Shown: positions 29,922 through 38,896 of the stretch, piece after piece
Layout of the letters: the number at the start of each line of letters is the position of its first letter
Position numbering within the stretch: position 1 is the first letter of the stretch
Assembly: GCA_038850275.1 (NCBI GenBank)
Contig: JAWCLZ010000007.1
Coordinates: forward strand, 1 to 64,000
Direction: 5' to 3'
From: JAWCLZ01 sp038850275
GTDB taxonomy: Archaea > Halobacteriota > JAWCLZ01
Length of the DNA stretch: 64,000 bases
The notes under the pieces: model-generated
What the model was told of the DNA's origin: nothing
Databases searched by the model: none
Seen by the model: the letters and a program-made list of their open reading frames with translations, nothing else
Translations under genes and position numbers: made by a program

Positions 29922-31620
29922 ATCGCTTTAACAGTTCTTCAGCTGATAGAGTATTAAGCACATCCTTCGCTTCCAACCAACCGCGGCGTGCAGTGGCAAC
30001 ACCATACTTCATTAGATCAAGAGAAGCTATGGAGTGCGCATCTGTGCCTATGCTAATTGCAACGCCATATTCCTTTGCTTTCCTTGCATCAACATCTCTC
30101 AAATCAAGTCTATCCGGGCTAGCGCTTATCTCAAGCGCGGTTTCAGTTTGAGCTGCTACTTCGAAGATTTTCTCAACATCAACTTCATAGGGAGCTCTTT
30201 TCTCAATCAATCTACCAGTGGGATGGCTTATTATATCTACGTGTTCATTCTCCATAGCGGATATGATTCTAGAGGTTATTTTTTCTTTAGACTGGCGAAA
30301 GCCAGAATGTATGCCAGCAATCACCAATTCAAATTGCTTTAACTCAGCATCGCTGAAGTCTATTTCCCCATTGCTTAAAATATTTACCTCTACCCCTGAG
30401 ATTATTTTGAAGTCTTTGAACTTCATATTCAATTCCCTTATTTCCCTTCTCTGCTCATGGATCTCCTCAGCTTCCAAGCCAGCTGCTACGCCAAGTGACT
30501 TTGAATGATCGCATATTGCAATGTATTCATAGCCCCGCTGCTTCGCTGCCATTGCCATTTCCTGTATACTTGCACTTCCATCGCTCCATTTGGTGTGCAC
30601 GTGGAGATCGCCCTTTATCTCTCTATAATCAACAAGCTTGGGCAGTTTACCCTGCTTCGCTGCTTCAATTTCACCTTGGTCTTCGCGCAACTCAGGAGGT
30701 ATATATTGCAATCCCAAAAGGTTATAGACCTCTTCCTCTGTTTCTCCACCGATTTTTCTCTCCCCACGGAAAACTCCATATTCATTTATCTTCAAATTCA
30801 GCTTGCTTGCCATTTCTCGAAGTTTTATGTTATGGGCTTTAGATCCAGTGAAATACTGCAATGCAGCACCCCAGCAACTCGGGTCAACTACTCGAAGATC
30901 GATTTGAAGATTGTCCTTAGAGAGAATACTTGCTTTAGTTTCACCAATGGCGAGGACTTCTTTAACCAATGGGAGAGAGGTAAATGCTTTCATCACCGCA
31001 GCAGGCTCCTTTGAAGCAGCGAGTATGTCTATATCTCCAATAGTTTCCTTCATACGCCTTATGCTTCCAGCTGCCTCGATCTGCTCAACCTCTTTCACCT
31101 GCTTCATATATTTTATTATCTCTTCAGCAGCTGGGAGAGCAATGCCCAAGAGCATTCTCCCAGTTCTCGCTCTAATCATTTGAATGCCGCGCAAAATATT
31201 TTCCTCACTCTTAGCACCCATCCTAGGTAGCTTTCGAATTCTATGCTCGAGTGCTGCTTTTTCAAGTGCTTCTAAGCTATCTATGCCTAGTTTTTCATAG
31301 AGCAACTTCGCTATCTTAGGTCCAACTCCTGGTACTTTCTGGATTTCAATCAACCCAGCTGGGAACTCTTTCCTAAGATCCTCGAGGTATTTGCACTTAT
31401 TGGTGGTTAAATATTCGTGGATCTTGAGAGCTATGCTCTCCCCCACTCCTGGGATTTCCATTAATTTATCCACACTAGTGTAGCTCTCAATGGGAACTGG
31501 AAGGTTTTCTATGCTTCTAGCTGCTTCTCTATATGCAGCTATGCGATAGATGCTTTCTCCCTTTAATTCAAGTAAATCAGCGATTTCAAACAGCACCTGA
31601 GCCACTTCTGGATTTCTCAT
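29914..31620 (-). CDS. polX: Family X DNA polymerase with PHP domain
   Basis: This 568-residue repair polymerase has an N-terminal helix-hairpin-helix region at about 1-140 (I-P-G-V-G-E-S-I-A and V-P-G-V-G-P-K-I-A). The polymerase palm is at about 150-310, with D-I-D-I-L near 196 and D-L-R-V-V near 239 as catalytic acids. A C-terminal PHP phosphoesterase domain spans about 335-565 (D-L-H-V-H-T-K-W-S-D-G and I-S-H-P-T-G), typically giving 3'-5' exonuclease activity. The HhH and palm elements support gap filling; with Ku and the LigD-type ligase at 62-64 kb it is a candidate end-joining polymerase (inference). Confidence 0.94.
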   Translation of the reverse strand: MRNPEVAQVLFEIADLLELKGESIYRIAAYREAARSIENLPVPIESYTSVDKLMEIPGVGESIALKIHEYLTTNKCKYLEDLRKEFPAGLIEIQKVPGVGPKIAKLLYEKLGIDSLEALEKAALEHRIRKLPRMGAKSEENILRGIQMIRARTGRMLLGIALPAAEEIIKYMKQVKEVEQIEAAGSIRRMKETIGDIDILAASKEPAAVMKAFTSLPLVKEVLAIGETKASILSKDNLQIDLRVVDPSCWGAALQYFTGSKAHNIKLREMASKLNLKINEYGVFRGERKIGGETEEEVYNLLGLQYIPPELREDQGEIEAAKQGKLPKLVDYREIKGDLHVHTKWSDGSASIQEMAMAAKQRGYEYIAICDHSKSLGVAAGLEAEEIHEQRREIRELNMKFKDFKIISGVEVNILSNGEIDFSDAELKQFELVIAGIHSGFRQSKEKITSRIISAMENEHVDIISHPTGRLIEKRAPYEVDVEKIFEVAAQTETALEISASPDRLDLRDVDARKAKEYGVAISIGTDAHSIASLDLMKYGVATARRGWLEAKDVLNTLSAEELLKRFK

Positions 31621-31691
31621 TTGAAGCTATATTTTAGGGATAAGGCCAATATAATCCTTCTTACAATTTATTTGATGGAGATGTATTAAAA

Positions 31692-32471
31692 ATGGAAATC
31701 AGAATTTATAAGAAACTAGAATTGAATCAACCCATAATGCTAGCGGGTGCTCCTGGGATGGGATTAGTTGCTAAGCAAGTGGTTGATTACTGCATTGCAA
31801 AGCTTCATTCAGAGTTAATTGGAGCCATCCCCGCTCCCTATGACCATCAACCCATTGCTATCTTCGATAAATATGGCTTGCTTCAGCCATTGAGACAGAG
31901 GGATCCCTATCGATTTTATATCTCAAGGCGTGATGATAAACGCGATTTAATATTCTTCAGCGCTGACCTCCAACCCTCTCTTCCCGAGAGGCAAAATGAA
32001 CTTGCAGATGTAGTTGCATTAGCTGCTATGCAGCTTAATGTGAGAAGAATATATACAACTGCTGCATTACCTGTTCCAACCCGAGTTGATGTGCCTAGAA
32101 TATATGGAGTGGCATCTAAGCCTGAGTTAATGAGCTTTTTAACCGATAGAGGAGTAATTCCCATGGCAGGTGAAGTGAGTGGCTTCAATGGAGTGTTAAT
32201 TGAATATGCTTGGAGGCGTGGGATTGAAGCTATTTGTTTACTTGGCGAGACTTATGTTTATCACATTGGCAATCCCTATGATCCAGTTGACTACAAAGCT
32301 TCACTTGCATTGGTCAAAAAATTATCAGAACTGGAGGGATTTGAAATAGATACAGCAGAATTAGAGAGCGAGGCGAAGAGATGCGATGAGCGTATTAGGG
32401 GCTTGGAGAGAGAGTTTGAGAAAAAAACCCAAGCGCTTAAATCCACAGATGACCTGCGCTATATAGGGTAA
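31692..32471 (+). CDS. PAC2 family protein (proteasome assembly chaperone-like)
   Basis: This 259-residue protein matches the archaeal PAC2/COG2047 group: G-A-P-G-M-G-L-V-A-K near residue 18, a region P-V-P-T-R-V-D-V-P-R near 120, G-E-V-S-G-F-N-G near 158 and G-E-T-Y-V-Y-H near 190. A C-terminal coiled region (220-259) follows. In eukaryotes PAC2 helps assemble 20S proteasomes; the archaeal proteins are named by homology only. The PAN ATPase at 45 kb shows that the organism has a proteasome pathway. Confidence 0.85.
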   Translation: MEIRIYKKLELNQPIMLAGAPGMGLVAKQVVDYCIAKLHSELIGAIPAPYDHQPIAIFDKYGLLQPLRQRDPYRFYISRRDDKRDLIFFSADLQPSLPERQNELADVVALAAMQLNVRRIYTTAALPVPTRVDVPRIYGVASKPELMSFLTDRGVIPMAGEVSGFNGVLIEYAWRRGIEAICLLGETYVYHIGNPYDPVDYKASLALVKKLSELEGFEIDTAELESEAKRCDERIRGLEREFEKKTQALKSTDDLRYIG

Positions 32472-32552
32472 GTTTTCAAAAATTAAACAAAGCTATAATT
32501 TAAATCGGCCTGCGATCTTTCAAGCATTGCGGGGCTATTTTAGATCCTATAT

Positions 32553-33608
32553 TTATCTTTTGAAATATCCTACTACTTCCCTACTTATCAATTCAAGCAT
32601 ATCGCAGTACTGCTTGCGTGAAACAAGAGGGGTTAATATAACGTGCCTGCAGCCGGCTTTAATGTATTCCTCGATCCTTTTTATGCACATCTCAGGGGTG
32701 CCTATTAGATAGCGCTTTTCTAGGATTTCAAAAGGAATCTCTCTCGCTGCGCTTTTCATTCTCTCAACGTTCTCTTTATTGAATTCAAAGCTGAAGAGGT
32801 CTCCCACATTTGGTATCTCGATTCTATATCCAATGCTCTCTAAAAATTCCTTCTTCTTAGGTGAAAGAAGGAATAGCATTTTAGCTGGTAAATCTGCAAT
32901 TTGCTTTGCCTCTTCGTAATCCTCATGCACAACAATATATAGAAACATGCAGGGATCGATTTTCTCGACTTCTCTACCAGTGGCTTTGGCTATGCTTTTG
33001 ATCTTCCTCAATACTTCACTATAACTCTCAGGGCTCAAACCCATGGGTATCCAGCCATTTCCAAGCTCAGCTGTCAATTTGATAGTTTGCTTGGAATTAC
33101 CAGCTATATAGATTGGAGGATGGGGTTTTTGAACTGGTTTAGGCATGATGAAGGCATTCTTGAGCTTGAAGTATTTACCCTCAAAATCCACTTTCTCTTG
33201 GCTTAAAAGCATTTGAACTATTAATATACTCTCTCTCATTTTTAAAGCTGGTTTATCCCAGCTTATCCCATAGGGGTTGAGATTCATGGCCTCGCCAGCG
33301 CCCAGTCCCAAGATTGCCCTTCCTTTGGAAATAACATCAAGGGTCATGAGATGCTGAGCCAGCACCGCTGGATGATGTCTATATACATCGCTGACGCAAG
33401 TGCCTAGGGTTACGCGCTTTGTCACAAAAGCACAAGCGGTTAAAACACTCCAAGCCTCGAATGCATCCCATCTTTTAATTCCAATTCCCACTAGGTGATC
33501 AGGCGTAAAAAGAGAATCGAAATTTGCTTTATCAGCATAGGCAGCTACTCTCAAGATCAAATCCATAGGATGCAGAGGTAGCTGCAGGCCAAATTTAATT
33601 TTTTCCAT
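32553..33608 (-). CDS. F420-dependent oxidoreductase, luciferase-like (Mer-like)
   Basis: This 351-residue TIM-barrel protein belongs to the luciferase-like group that includes methylenetetrahydromethanopterin reductase (Mer) and F420-dependent glucose-6-phosphate dehydrogenase. Visible features are L-F-T-P-D-H-L-V-G near residue 34, L-G-L-G-A-G-E-A near 101 and P-K-P-V-Q-K-P-H-P-P-I-Y-I-A-G-N-S near 157. True Mer is usually about 320 residues; this one cannot be assigned to it by eye. It is the last gene of the DUF63-SpoIIM-proS operon (7 bases after proS). Substrate unknown. Confidence 0.8.
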   Translation of the reverse strand: MEKIKFGLQLPLHPMDLILRVAAYADKANFDSLFTPDHLVGIGIKRWDAFEAWSVLTACAFVTKRVTLGTCVSDVYRHHPAVLAQHLMTLDVISKGRAILGLGAGEAMNLNPYGISWDKPALKMRESILIVQMLLSQEKVDFEGKYFKLKNAFIMPKPVQKPHPPIYIAGNSKQTIKLTAELGNGWIPMGLSPESYSEVLRKIKSIAKATGREVEKIDPCMFLYIVVHEDYEEAKQIADLPAKMLFLLSPKKKEFLESIGYRIEIPNVGDLFSFEFNKENVERMKSAAREIPFEILEKRYLIGTPEMCIKRIEEYIKAGCRHVILTPLVSRKQYCDMLELISREVVGYFKR

Positions 33609-33615
33609 CTTTCAA

Positions 33616-35049
33616 TCAATATGGCTTTGCTAATAACACTATTTTTTCACTTTCCCTGCCGCAGACCGCGCATTTACCTCGCTTATTCTCGTTTATTGCT
33701 TCGCCAAGTAAACTCGCATCTACATCGTTTTCCATTTTATGAGCACATTCCTCACTCTCGCACCACGAGAGTTTAACTATACCTTTTCCAGCGAATTTTT
33801 TAGCTTCTTCAATGGTTGAGCAGCTATAGATTCTTGATTCAAATTCCCTTTGAGCTTTGCTCCTCATTGTTTCCAAGATTTCCTCGAATTTCTGAGGAAT
33901 TATTTTAATTAAATCTACAAGGGGGATAACTTCTCTTTCACCTGTATCACGCCTTGCAAGGGTGAAGCAATTTTGCTTTACATCTCGAGGGCCAATTTCA
34001 ATTCTAATTGGTACGCCCTTGAGTTCCCACTTATAAAATTTAGCGCCTGGTCTATCGCTTGAGTCATCTAGCACAACTCGATAGTTCGCTTTCTTTAGTT
34101 CTTCATAAACTACTTTGCAAACCTCAAGTACTTCTTTGCTTTCCTCCTCGCCAAATAATATGGGTATGATCACAATTTGAATTGGAGCTACTTCAGGTGG
34201 CAAGATAAGGCCTCTGTTATCGCCGTGTATACTTATAACTGCTGCTATGCATCTCTCTGAAATTCCATAGCAAGTTTGATGTATTAGTTTCTGCTCACCT
34301 TTTTCATCTTCATAAGTTATTTCAAATGTTTTAGAAAAGTTGGTTCCAAGGTGGTGCACTGTTCCTATCTGCAGAGTTTTGCCATCGGGCATGATTGTTT
34401 CCACAGCTATTGTATAATCTGCGCCTGGGAATTTATCCCATTCAGGCCTTTTAGAGATTATATGCGGAATACCCAGCCTTGTGAAGAACTCGCTATATAT
34501 CTTTAGAGCCTCCTTAACTTGACGCTCAGCATCTTCCCAAGTAGCGTGTGCAGTATGCGCTTCTTTAAATGAAGTTACTTCACGCTGGCGTATGAGCGGG
34601 CGAGTATGCTTGGTTTCATATCTGAAGACATTGACGAGTTGATAGATCTTAAATGGTAAATCAGCGTGTGATCTAATCCATAGCTTGAACATTGGATAAA
34701 TAGCGGTTTCAGAAGTTGGCCTTAAGGCAAGTGGAACCTCGAGTGTACTCTTTCCTCCCTTTGTTACCCAGTATACTTCATTTTCAAAGCCTTTGATATG
34801 CTCTGCTTCCTTCATGAACTCCGTCTCAGGTATTAATAATGGAAAGAGTATTTCGTTGTGATCTCTATCTAAAATGGACTTTAAAATGCCGAAAACCAAG
34901 TTGCGAAGCTTGAAGCCAAAGGGATACCATACGTAGATTCCTTTAACAGGATATCTAACATCTATTATCTCTGCCTCGCTTAGAAGTTCACTGTACCACT
35001 CGCTAAAGTTCTTTTTCTCAGGCAATTTTCTGCTTTTCTCCTCGATCAA
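33616..35049 (-). CDS. proS: Prolyl-tRNA synthetase, archaeal type
   Basis: This 477-residue class II synthetase has motif 2 F-R-Y-E-T-K-H-T-R-P-L-I-R near residue 142 and T-S-F-K-E-A-H-T-A-H following, plus motif 3 G-D-N-R-G-L-I-L-P near 275. The anticodon-binding domain spans about 285-390, and a C-terminal zinc-type domain has C-E-S-E-E-C near 427 and C-A-V-C near 460. The last two residues are P-Y, as in the archaeal/eukaryotic-type enzymes. It has normal length and sits in the DUF63 operon. Confidence 0.96.
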   Translation of the reverse strand: MIEEKSRKLPEKKNFSEWYSELLSEAEIIDVRYPVKGIYVWYPFGFKLRNLVFGILKSILDRDHNEILFPLLIPETEFMKEAEHIKGFENEVYWVTKGGKSTLEVPLALRPTSETAIYPMFKLWIRSHADLPFKIYQLVNVFRYETKHTRPLIRQREVTSFKEAHTAHATWEDAERQVKEALKIYSEFFTRLGIPHIISKRPEWDKFPGADYTIAVETIMPDGKTLQIGTVHHLGTNFSKTFEITYEDEKGEQKLIHQTCYGISERCIAAVISIHGDNRGLILPPEVAPIQIVIIPILFGEEESKEVLEVCKVVYEELKKANYRVVLDDSSDRPGAKFYKWELKGVPIRIEIGPRDVKQNCFTLARRDTGEREVIPLVDLIKIIPQKFEEILETMRSKAQREFESRIYSCSTIEEAKKFAGKGIVKLSWCESEECAHKMENDVDASLLGEAINENKRGKCAVCGRESEKIVLLAKPY

Positions 35050-35053
35050 TCTA

Positions 35054-35674
35054 TCACCTCAAGAGGAATATTATCAATGGAGTGATTGAAATTTCCACGA
35101 GTGCTGCGATGAATAGCAATGGAACGACCAAAAATATATAAATACTCAAGCCCTTTTTAAACTCTCTCCTTAGATTTCCATTGCCCAAGATTACCTTAAT
35201 AACTTCTACTCCTAAGCGAAAGCCTATCGCCACGCTTATTAAAATCATAGGCACCTCTATAATACCGTGAGGAACGAGGCCAGCTATTATATATTGAGAG
35301 CCCATCTTTTGCTGCACTTCATAGATAACTAAGCCAATTATCCAACCATTGTATGCGAGGAATGCGAGTGATAGCACGCCGAAGCAAAGGCCAAGGAGAA
35401 GGGCTAGGAAACTTAGAATTGTATTCTGCGCGAATATTCTAAGCATTAATACTGGTAGGGGATAGTCTTTGAATTCCGCGAATTCCTTCATGATCTCTTC
35501 CACAGTCGACTTAATCGCTTCAGGATTGACTTGAGAATATTGATAGCCAGCAACCATTGAGCCGAAGAATACCCCAGCAGCTAGCAATATATAGAGTTTG
35601 AGGTCGCTTATGTACATCAGTATTTCCTTAGCATTAGGTCTTTTGAGCATTGCAATTGGCCACCTATACCGCAA
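35054..35674 (-). CDS. SpoIIM/DUF95 family membrane protein
   Basis: This 206-residue protein has about five membrane helices, with G-V-F-F-G-S-M-V-A-G-Y near residue 36 and H-G-I-I-E-V-P near 137, the latter a hallmark of the stage II sporulation M-like (DUF95) family. These are found in many archaea that do not sporulate; function unknown. Its start overlaps DUF63 by 11 bases and its end is 4 bases before proS. Confidence 0.85.
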   Translation of the reverse strand: MRYRWPIAMLKRPNAKEILMYISDLKLYILLAAGVFFGSMVAGYQYSQVNPEAIKSTVEEIMKEFAEFKDYPLPVLMLRIFAQNTILSFLALLLGLCFGVLSLAFLAYNGWIIGLVIYEVQQKMGSQYIIAGLVPHGIIEVPMILISVAIGFRLGVEVIKVILGNGNLRREFKKGLSIYIFLVVPLLFIAALVEISITPLIIFLLR

Positions 35675-36512
35675 ATGCCATTCTTAAGGTGTTTCTAATC
35701 CCAGGTGCAAAGCCAATTATAAGCATTGCGAGTTTCATTAAATTTGCAAAGTCTTTACTGTCCTCCATGTATTTATCGACTGCGTAAAGAGCAGGAATGA
35801 AAACAAGCAGCTTAAGGGGGATCATGATCAAAGCCGTGCCAGCTAAGCTGATTAAAAATGTTGGTAGAACATGCTGCTCGATATAGCCAAGATGATCCAT
35901 TCCAACATAGGTGGAAGCTGCATCGCAGAGGTGAGCAGCAATAATAGCTAAATTCACAGTGCCCATTAAAAAGCTCAAGTTAAGTAGCTTTGCCACTAGA
36001 AATACAATTGCAGATAATCCAAGCCCTATTCCAAATACTGCAAAGAAAACCCAGGGCCTCGCAAGAGATTGAGTTGAAAATAATATGCCAAGGTTAATCA
36101 AGCTAAAAAAGCTGCCAGTTAAAGCAAATAAACAATATGAGTTATTTATTACCCTAGCATTTTCCAAGAGCATTGAAATATAAAGAGAGGTTATGCAGAA
36201 CGTGAAAACCACGATATAGATTAAAGGAGTGATTAAGAAGTACTTCAAGGGAGGCTGAACTATTTCAGCATCTTCAATTACTCTTAAACTTGAGCCAGCG
36301 AGTATATATGGCGAGACCGAGAAAATAAAGCGATCGCTCACCTCTACGTGGAAGTAATGCAGCAGCCTTAAAATCCCAAAGATTGCAAAGCAAAGAACTA
36401 TGGCGTAGGTGAGGGTATTCACTATATTATATGGCTGATCATAAATCACAGGGTATACATAGTATTTATAAATGAATTGCTGAATACTATCTAGCAAATT
36501 CATAGCATTCAC
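35664..36512 (-). CDS. DUF63 family membrane protein
   Basis: This 282-residue membrane protein has seven or eight predicted helices. Conserved DUF63 features include G-S-S-L-R-V-I-E-D near residue 73 and A-H-L-C-D-A-A-S-T-Y near 192. The family is confined to archaea and has no known function. The start is GTG at 36512 or ATG at 36503. It is divergent from egsA with almost no spacer, so the two promoters must lie within or across each other's 5' ends. Confidence 0.85.
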   Translation of the reverse strand: MNAMNLLDSIQQFIYKYYVYPVIYDQPYNIVNTLTYAIVLCFAIFGILRLLHYFHVEVSDRFIFSVSPYILAGSSLRVIEDAEIVQPPLKYFLITPLIYIVVFTFCITSLYISMLLENARVINNSYCLFALTGSFFSLINLGILFSTQSLARPWVFFAVFGIGLGLSAIVFLVAKLLNLSFLMGTVNLAIIAAHLCDAASTYVGMDHLGYIEQHVLPTFLISLAGTALIMIPLKLLVFIPALYAVDKYMEDSKDFANLMKLAMLIIGFAPGIRNTLRMAFAV

Positions 36513-36525
36513 TCTGGTGGTTTTG

Positions 36526-37581
36526 TTGAAAGAGACACGCTACATGCAACTACCGCGAATCGTAGTCGTTGGCCACGATGTGATTTATGATATTAGTAAG
36601 GTTTGCAAAGACCTTAAACTTAGTGGAAGAGCATTGATTGTAACAGGCAGCTTGACAAAGGAGATCGCTGGGGATACTGCTAAGGATGTACTTGAAGATG
36701 CTGGCTATGAGGCAGAGTTGATTATAACGAAGAATGCATCAATGGCTGAAGTTGAAAAGGTTAAAAAAGCTGCGAAAAAATCGCAGACAAGTTTTTTACT
36801 TGGTGTGGGAGGTGGACGTTGTATAGATATTGCAAAGCTCGCTTCCACTCAGCTTAATATACCTTTTTTAAGCGTGCCAACTGCTGCTTCTCACGATGGA
36901 ATTGCTTCAGCTAGAGCATCGATAGATCAAGGGGGTAGTTCGATTTCAATTGAAGCTCAAGCACCCCTTGCGTTGATCGCTGATACCAGAATAATAATGT
37001 CAGCTCCCTACAAACTTCTTGCATCTGGATGTGGAGATTTAATTTCAAATACCACTGCAGTGCTAGACTGGCAGCTTGCATATAAATTGAAAAATGAACC
37101 TTATAGTGAATATGCAGCTGCCCTCTCTCAAATGGCAGCTCAAATAATAGAAGATCAAGCGCAAACTATTAGAAAAGGCCTTGAAGAATCAGTGCGTATA
37201 GTGGTTAAAGCTCTAGTTTCCTCGGGCGTTGCCATGAGCATCGCTGGCTCCTCAAGACCTGCAAGTGGCAGTGAGCATAACTTCAGCCATGCATTGGATC
37301 AAATTGCACCCAAGCCAGCGCTCCATGGCGAGCAATGCGGCGTGGGAGCGATAATGATGATGTATCTCCATGGCGGTGACTGGGTTAAAATTAGGGATAC
37401 CCTTAAGACAATTGGAGCTCCCACGAATGCAAGTGAGCTTGGAATCGATGGTCGTTATATAGTTAAAGCACTAATGCATGCTCATAAGATTAGACCAGAG
37501 CGCTATACAATTTTAGGCAGCTCAGGTTTAACTGAAGAAGCTGCTGAGAAACTAGCGCGAAAAACAGGTGTGATCTCCTAG
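36526..37581 (+). CDS. egsA: sn-Glycerol-1-phosphate dehydrogenase
   Basis: This 351-residue enzyme reduces dihydroxyacetone phosphate to sn-glycerol 1-phosphate, the backbone of archaeal lipids. Family motifs are Q-L-P-R-I-V-V-V-G-H-D-V-I near the start, L-G-V-G-G-G-R-C-I-D near residue 90, P-T-A-A-S-H-D-G near 119 and zinc-site histidines in S-G-S-E-H-N-F-S-H near 245 and H-G-E-Q-C-G near 263. TTG at 36526 has GGTGG five bases upstream; GTG 36517 and ATG 36544 are alternatives. A TTTATAAA box at about 36464 lies inside the DUF63 gene. Confidence 0.95.
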   Translation: MKETRYMQLPRIVVVGHDVIYDISKVCKDLKLSGRALIVTGSLTKEIAGDTAKDVLEDAGYEAELIITKNASMAEVEKVKKAAKKSQTSFLLGVGGGRCIDIAKLASTQLNIPFLSVPTAASHDGIASARASIDQGGSSISIEAQAPLALIADTRIIMSAPYKLLASGCGDLISNTTAVLDWQLAYKLKNEPYSEYAAALSQMAAQIIEDQAQTIRKGLEESVRIVVKALVSSGVAMSIAGSSRPASGSEHNFSHALDQIAPKPALHGEQCGVGAIMMMYLHGGDWVKIRDTLKTIGAPTNASELGIDGRYIVKALMHAHKIRPERYTILGSSGLTEEAAEKLARKTGVIS

Positions 37582-37591
37582 GGTGATAGAT

Positions 37592-38038
37592 ATGGTTGAG
37601 GCAGAAACGATTGTTACATTAATTGGGGTTAAGCTCGCTAAAGTTGGTGAGGAGTTCATCTTCTTAGGGGGCACCAATGAGTGCGAGGGCTGCAAATTGA
37701 AAAATGCTTGTTTAAATCTTGAGGTTGGGAAGAAGTATAGAATTATTAGCAAAAGAGAGGGAATTCAACACGAGTGTGCAGTCCACGACCAAGGTGTTTG
37801 TCCAGTGGAAGTGGTGGAGGCGCCGATTATCGCTGCGATCGATGCCAGGCGAGCATTTGCAGGTTCGAAAATCAGTTATGAGCCATTGAGATGTGAAAGG
37901 AACTGCGGGCTCTATAATCTATGCCATCCAGAGGGCGTTAAAGCTGGAGAGAAATATACCATAATTAATGTCGTTGGAGATCCTCCTGAAACATGCCGCC
38001 TTGGATATAATTTAAAACTGGTGGAACTTAAGAGATAG
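37592..38038 (+). CDS. UPF0179 cysteine-rich protein
   Basis: This 148-residue conserved archaeal protein of unknown function carries many cysteines, including C-E-G-C-K-L-K-N-A-C near residue 31, H-E-C-A-V-H-D-Q-G-V-C near 60 and C-E-R-N-C-G-L-Y-N-L-C-H near 100. A metal or iron-sulfur site is likely. ATG 37592 is chosen because GGGTGA lies at 37581-37586. It follows egsA after 10 bases and is convergent with the FKBP gene. Confidence 0.88.
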   Translation: MVEAETIVTLIGVKLAKVGEEFIFLGGTNECEGCKLKNACLNLEVGKKYRIISKREGIQHECAVHDQGVCPVEVVEAPIIAAIDARRAFAGSKISYEPLRCERNCGLYNLCHPEGVKAGEKYTIINVVGDPPETCRLGYNLKLVELKR

Positions 38039-38040
38039 CT

Positions 38041-38802
38041 CTAGGGTGGTTGGACTTTCTCTTCTTTCACTTCTTGTTTAACTTCCTCTTTCGGCTTAAC
38101 TTCCTCTTTTGGTTTAACTTCCTCTTTTGCGGGCTCCTCTTTAGCAGGTTTCTTATAGGTTTCTAGGAATGAGACGCTTTTAAGATCAATTCTATTCAAT
38201 ATCTCATTTGCAATTTGCATTTTGGAGAATAATAAGCGCGAATTTAATGCTTGTTGAGATGGGACTATGATTGTTGCATTTTCCCCTTCAACTTTTACTT
38301 CGAGCTTCAATCCAGTGTAAGCTTGAATCAATCCCTTTATTTTTTCCTCAGCGCTCACGAGTCTTTCCTCAATTTTATATTCATAAGTTAAAGTTTCCCC
38401 AGCAAGGGGGTGATTGAAATTAACTCTTGCTCTCCCTCCAACTATATTTTCCACCACTCCAGTTTTATTGCCAATGGTTACCCTTTGGCCAATATGCGGT
38501 TTAATGCCAAGTTTTTTAACAGGTATGGTTTCTATTAATTCAAGCTTCTTTGGACCAACGCCTTTCTCAGGCCCAAAGGTTACAGTTCCTTGATAGCCCA
38601 CTGGCTTGCCAACTAAGTCTTCATCAAGTCCAGGTAAAACGTGGCCTGCGCCAACGATTATCACGACAGGGCCATAAATAGTATTTTTATTATAAATATT
38701 GTGCTCTTTTGCGATATTTTCATCAGTAGTATCAAATACGCGGTTATCTTGCAGCTTGCCAGTGTAAGATAGCTTTATGAAATCTCCTTTTTGAATCGTC
38801 AT
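38041..38802 (-). CDS. FKBP-type peptidyl-prolyl isomerase with charged repeat tail
   Basis: This 253-residue protein is an archaeal long-type (SlyD-like) FKBP. The isomerase domain spans about 1-160, with the insert-in-flap domain in its middle (F-G-P-E-K-G-V-G near residue 87, F-N-H-P-L-A-G-E near 132). A C-terminal domain (about 160-220) and a tail of three E-E-V-K-P-K-E repeats follow. It catalyses prolyl isomerisation and acts as a folding helper. ATG at 38802 directly opens the domain and has a TTAAATAT box about 27 bases upstream, fitting a leaderless transcript. Confidence 0.93.
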   Translation of the reverse strand: MTIQKGDFIKLSYTGKLQDNRVFDTTDENIAKEHNIYNKNTIYGPVVIIVGAGHVLPGLDEDLVGKPVGYQGTVTFGPEKGVGPKKLELIETIPVKKLGIKPHIGQRVTIGNKTGVVENIVGGRARVNFNHPLAGETLTYEYKIEERLVSAEEKIKGLIQAYTGLKLEVKVEGENATIIVPSQQALNSRLLFSKMQIANEILNRIDLKSVSFLETYKKPAKEEPAKEEVKPKEEVKPKEEVKQEVKEEKVQPP

Positions 38803-38896
38803 AAATTGGAATAAAAGCAAAAGAGATATTTAATCCTTTAGATACAGCAAATAGCAAGCAAAATATATCTTCTTGAAAATCGAAATAAATGGAGAT

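Noticed and set aside
30495..31014. Open frames on the plus strand opposite polX
   Set aside because: They lie entirely within polX, have no domain features and arise from its codon bias.
32553..33608. Assignment of the luciferase-like protein as true Mer of methanogenesis
   Set aside because: Length and motifs fit the broad F420 oxidoreductase family, but nothing visible separates Mer from other members; kept as Mer-like.
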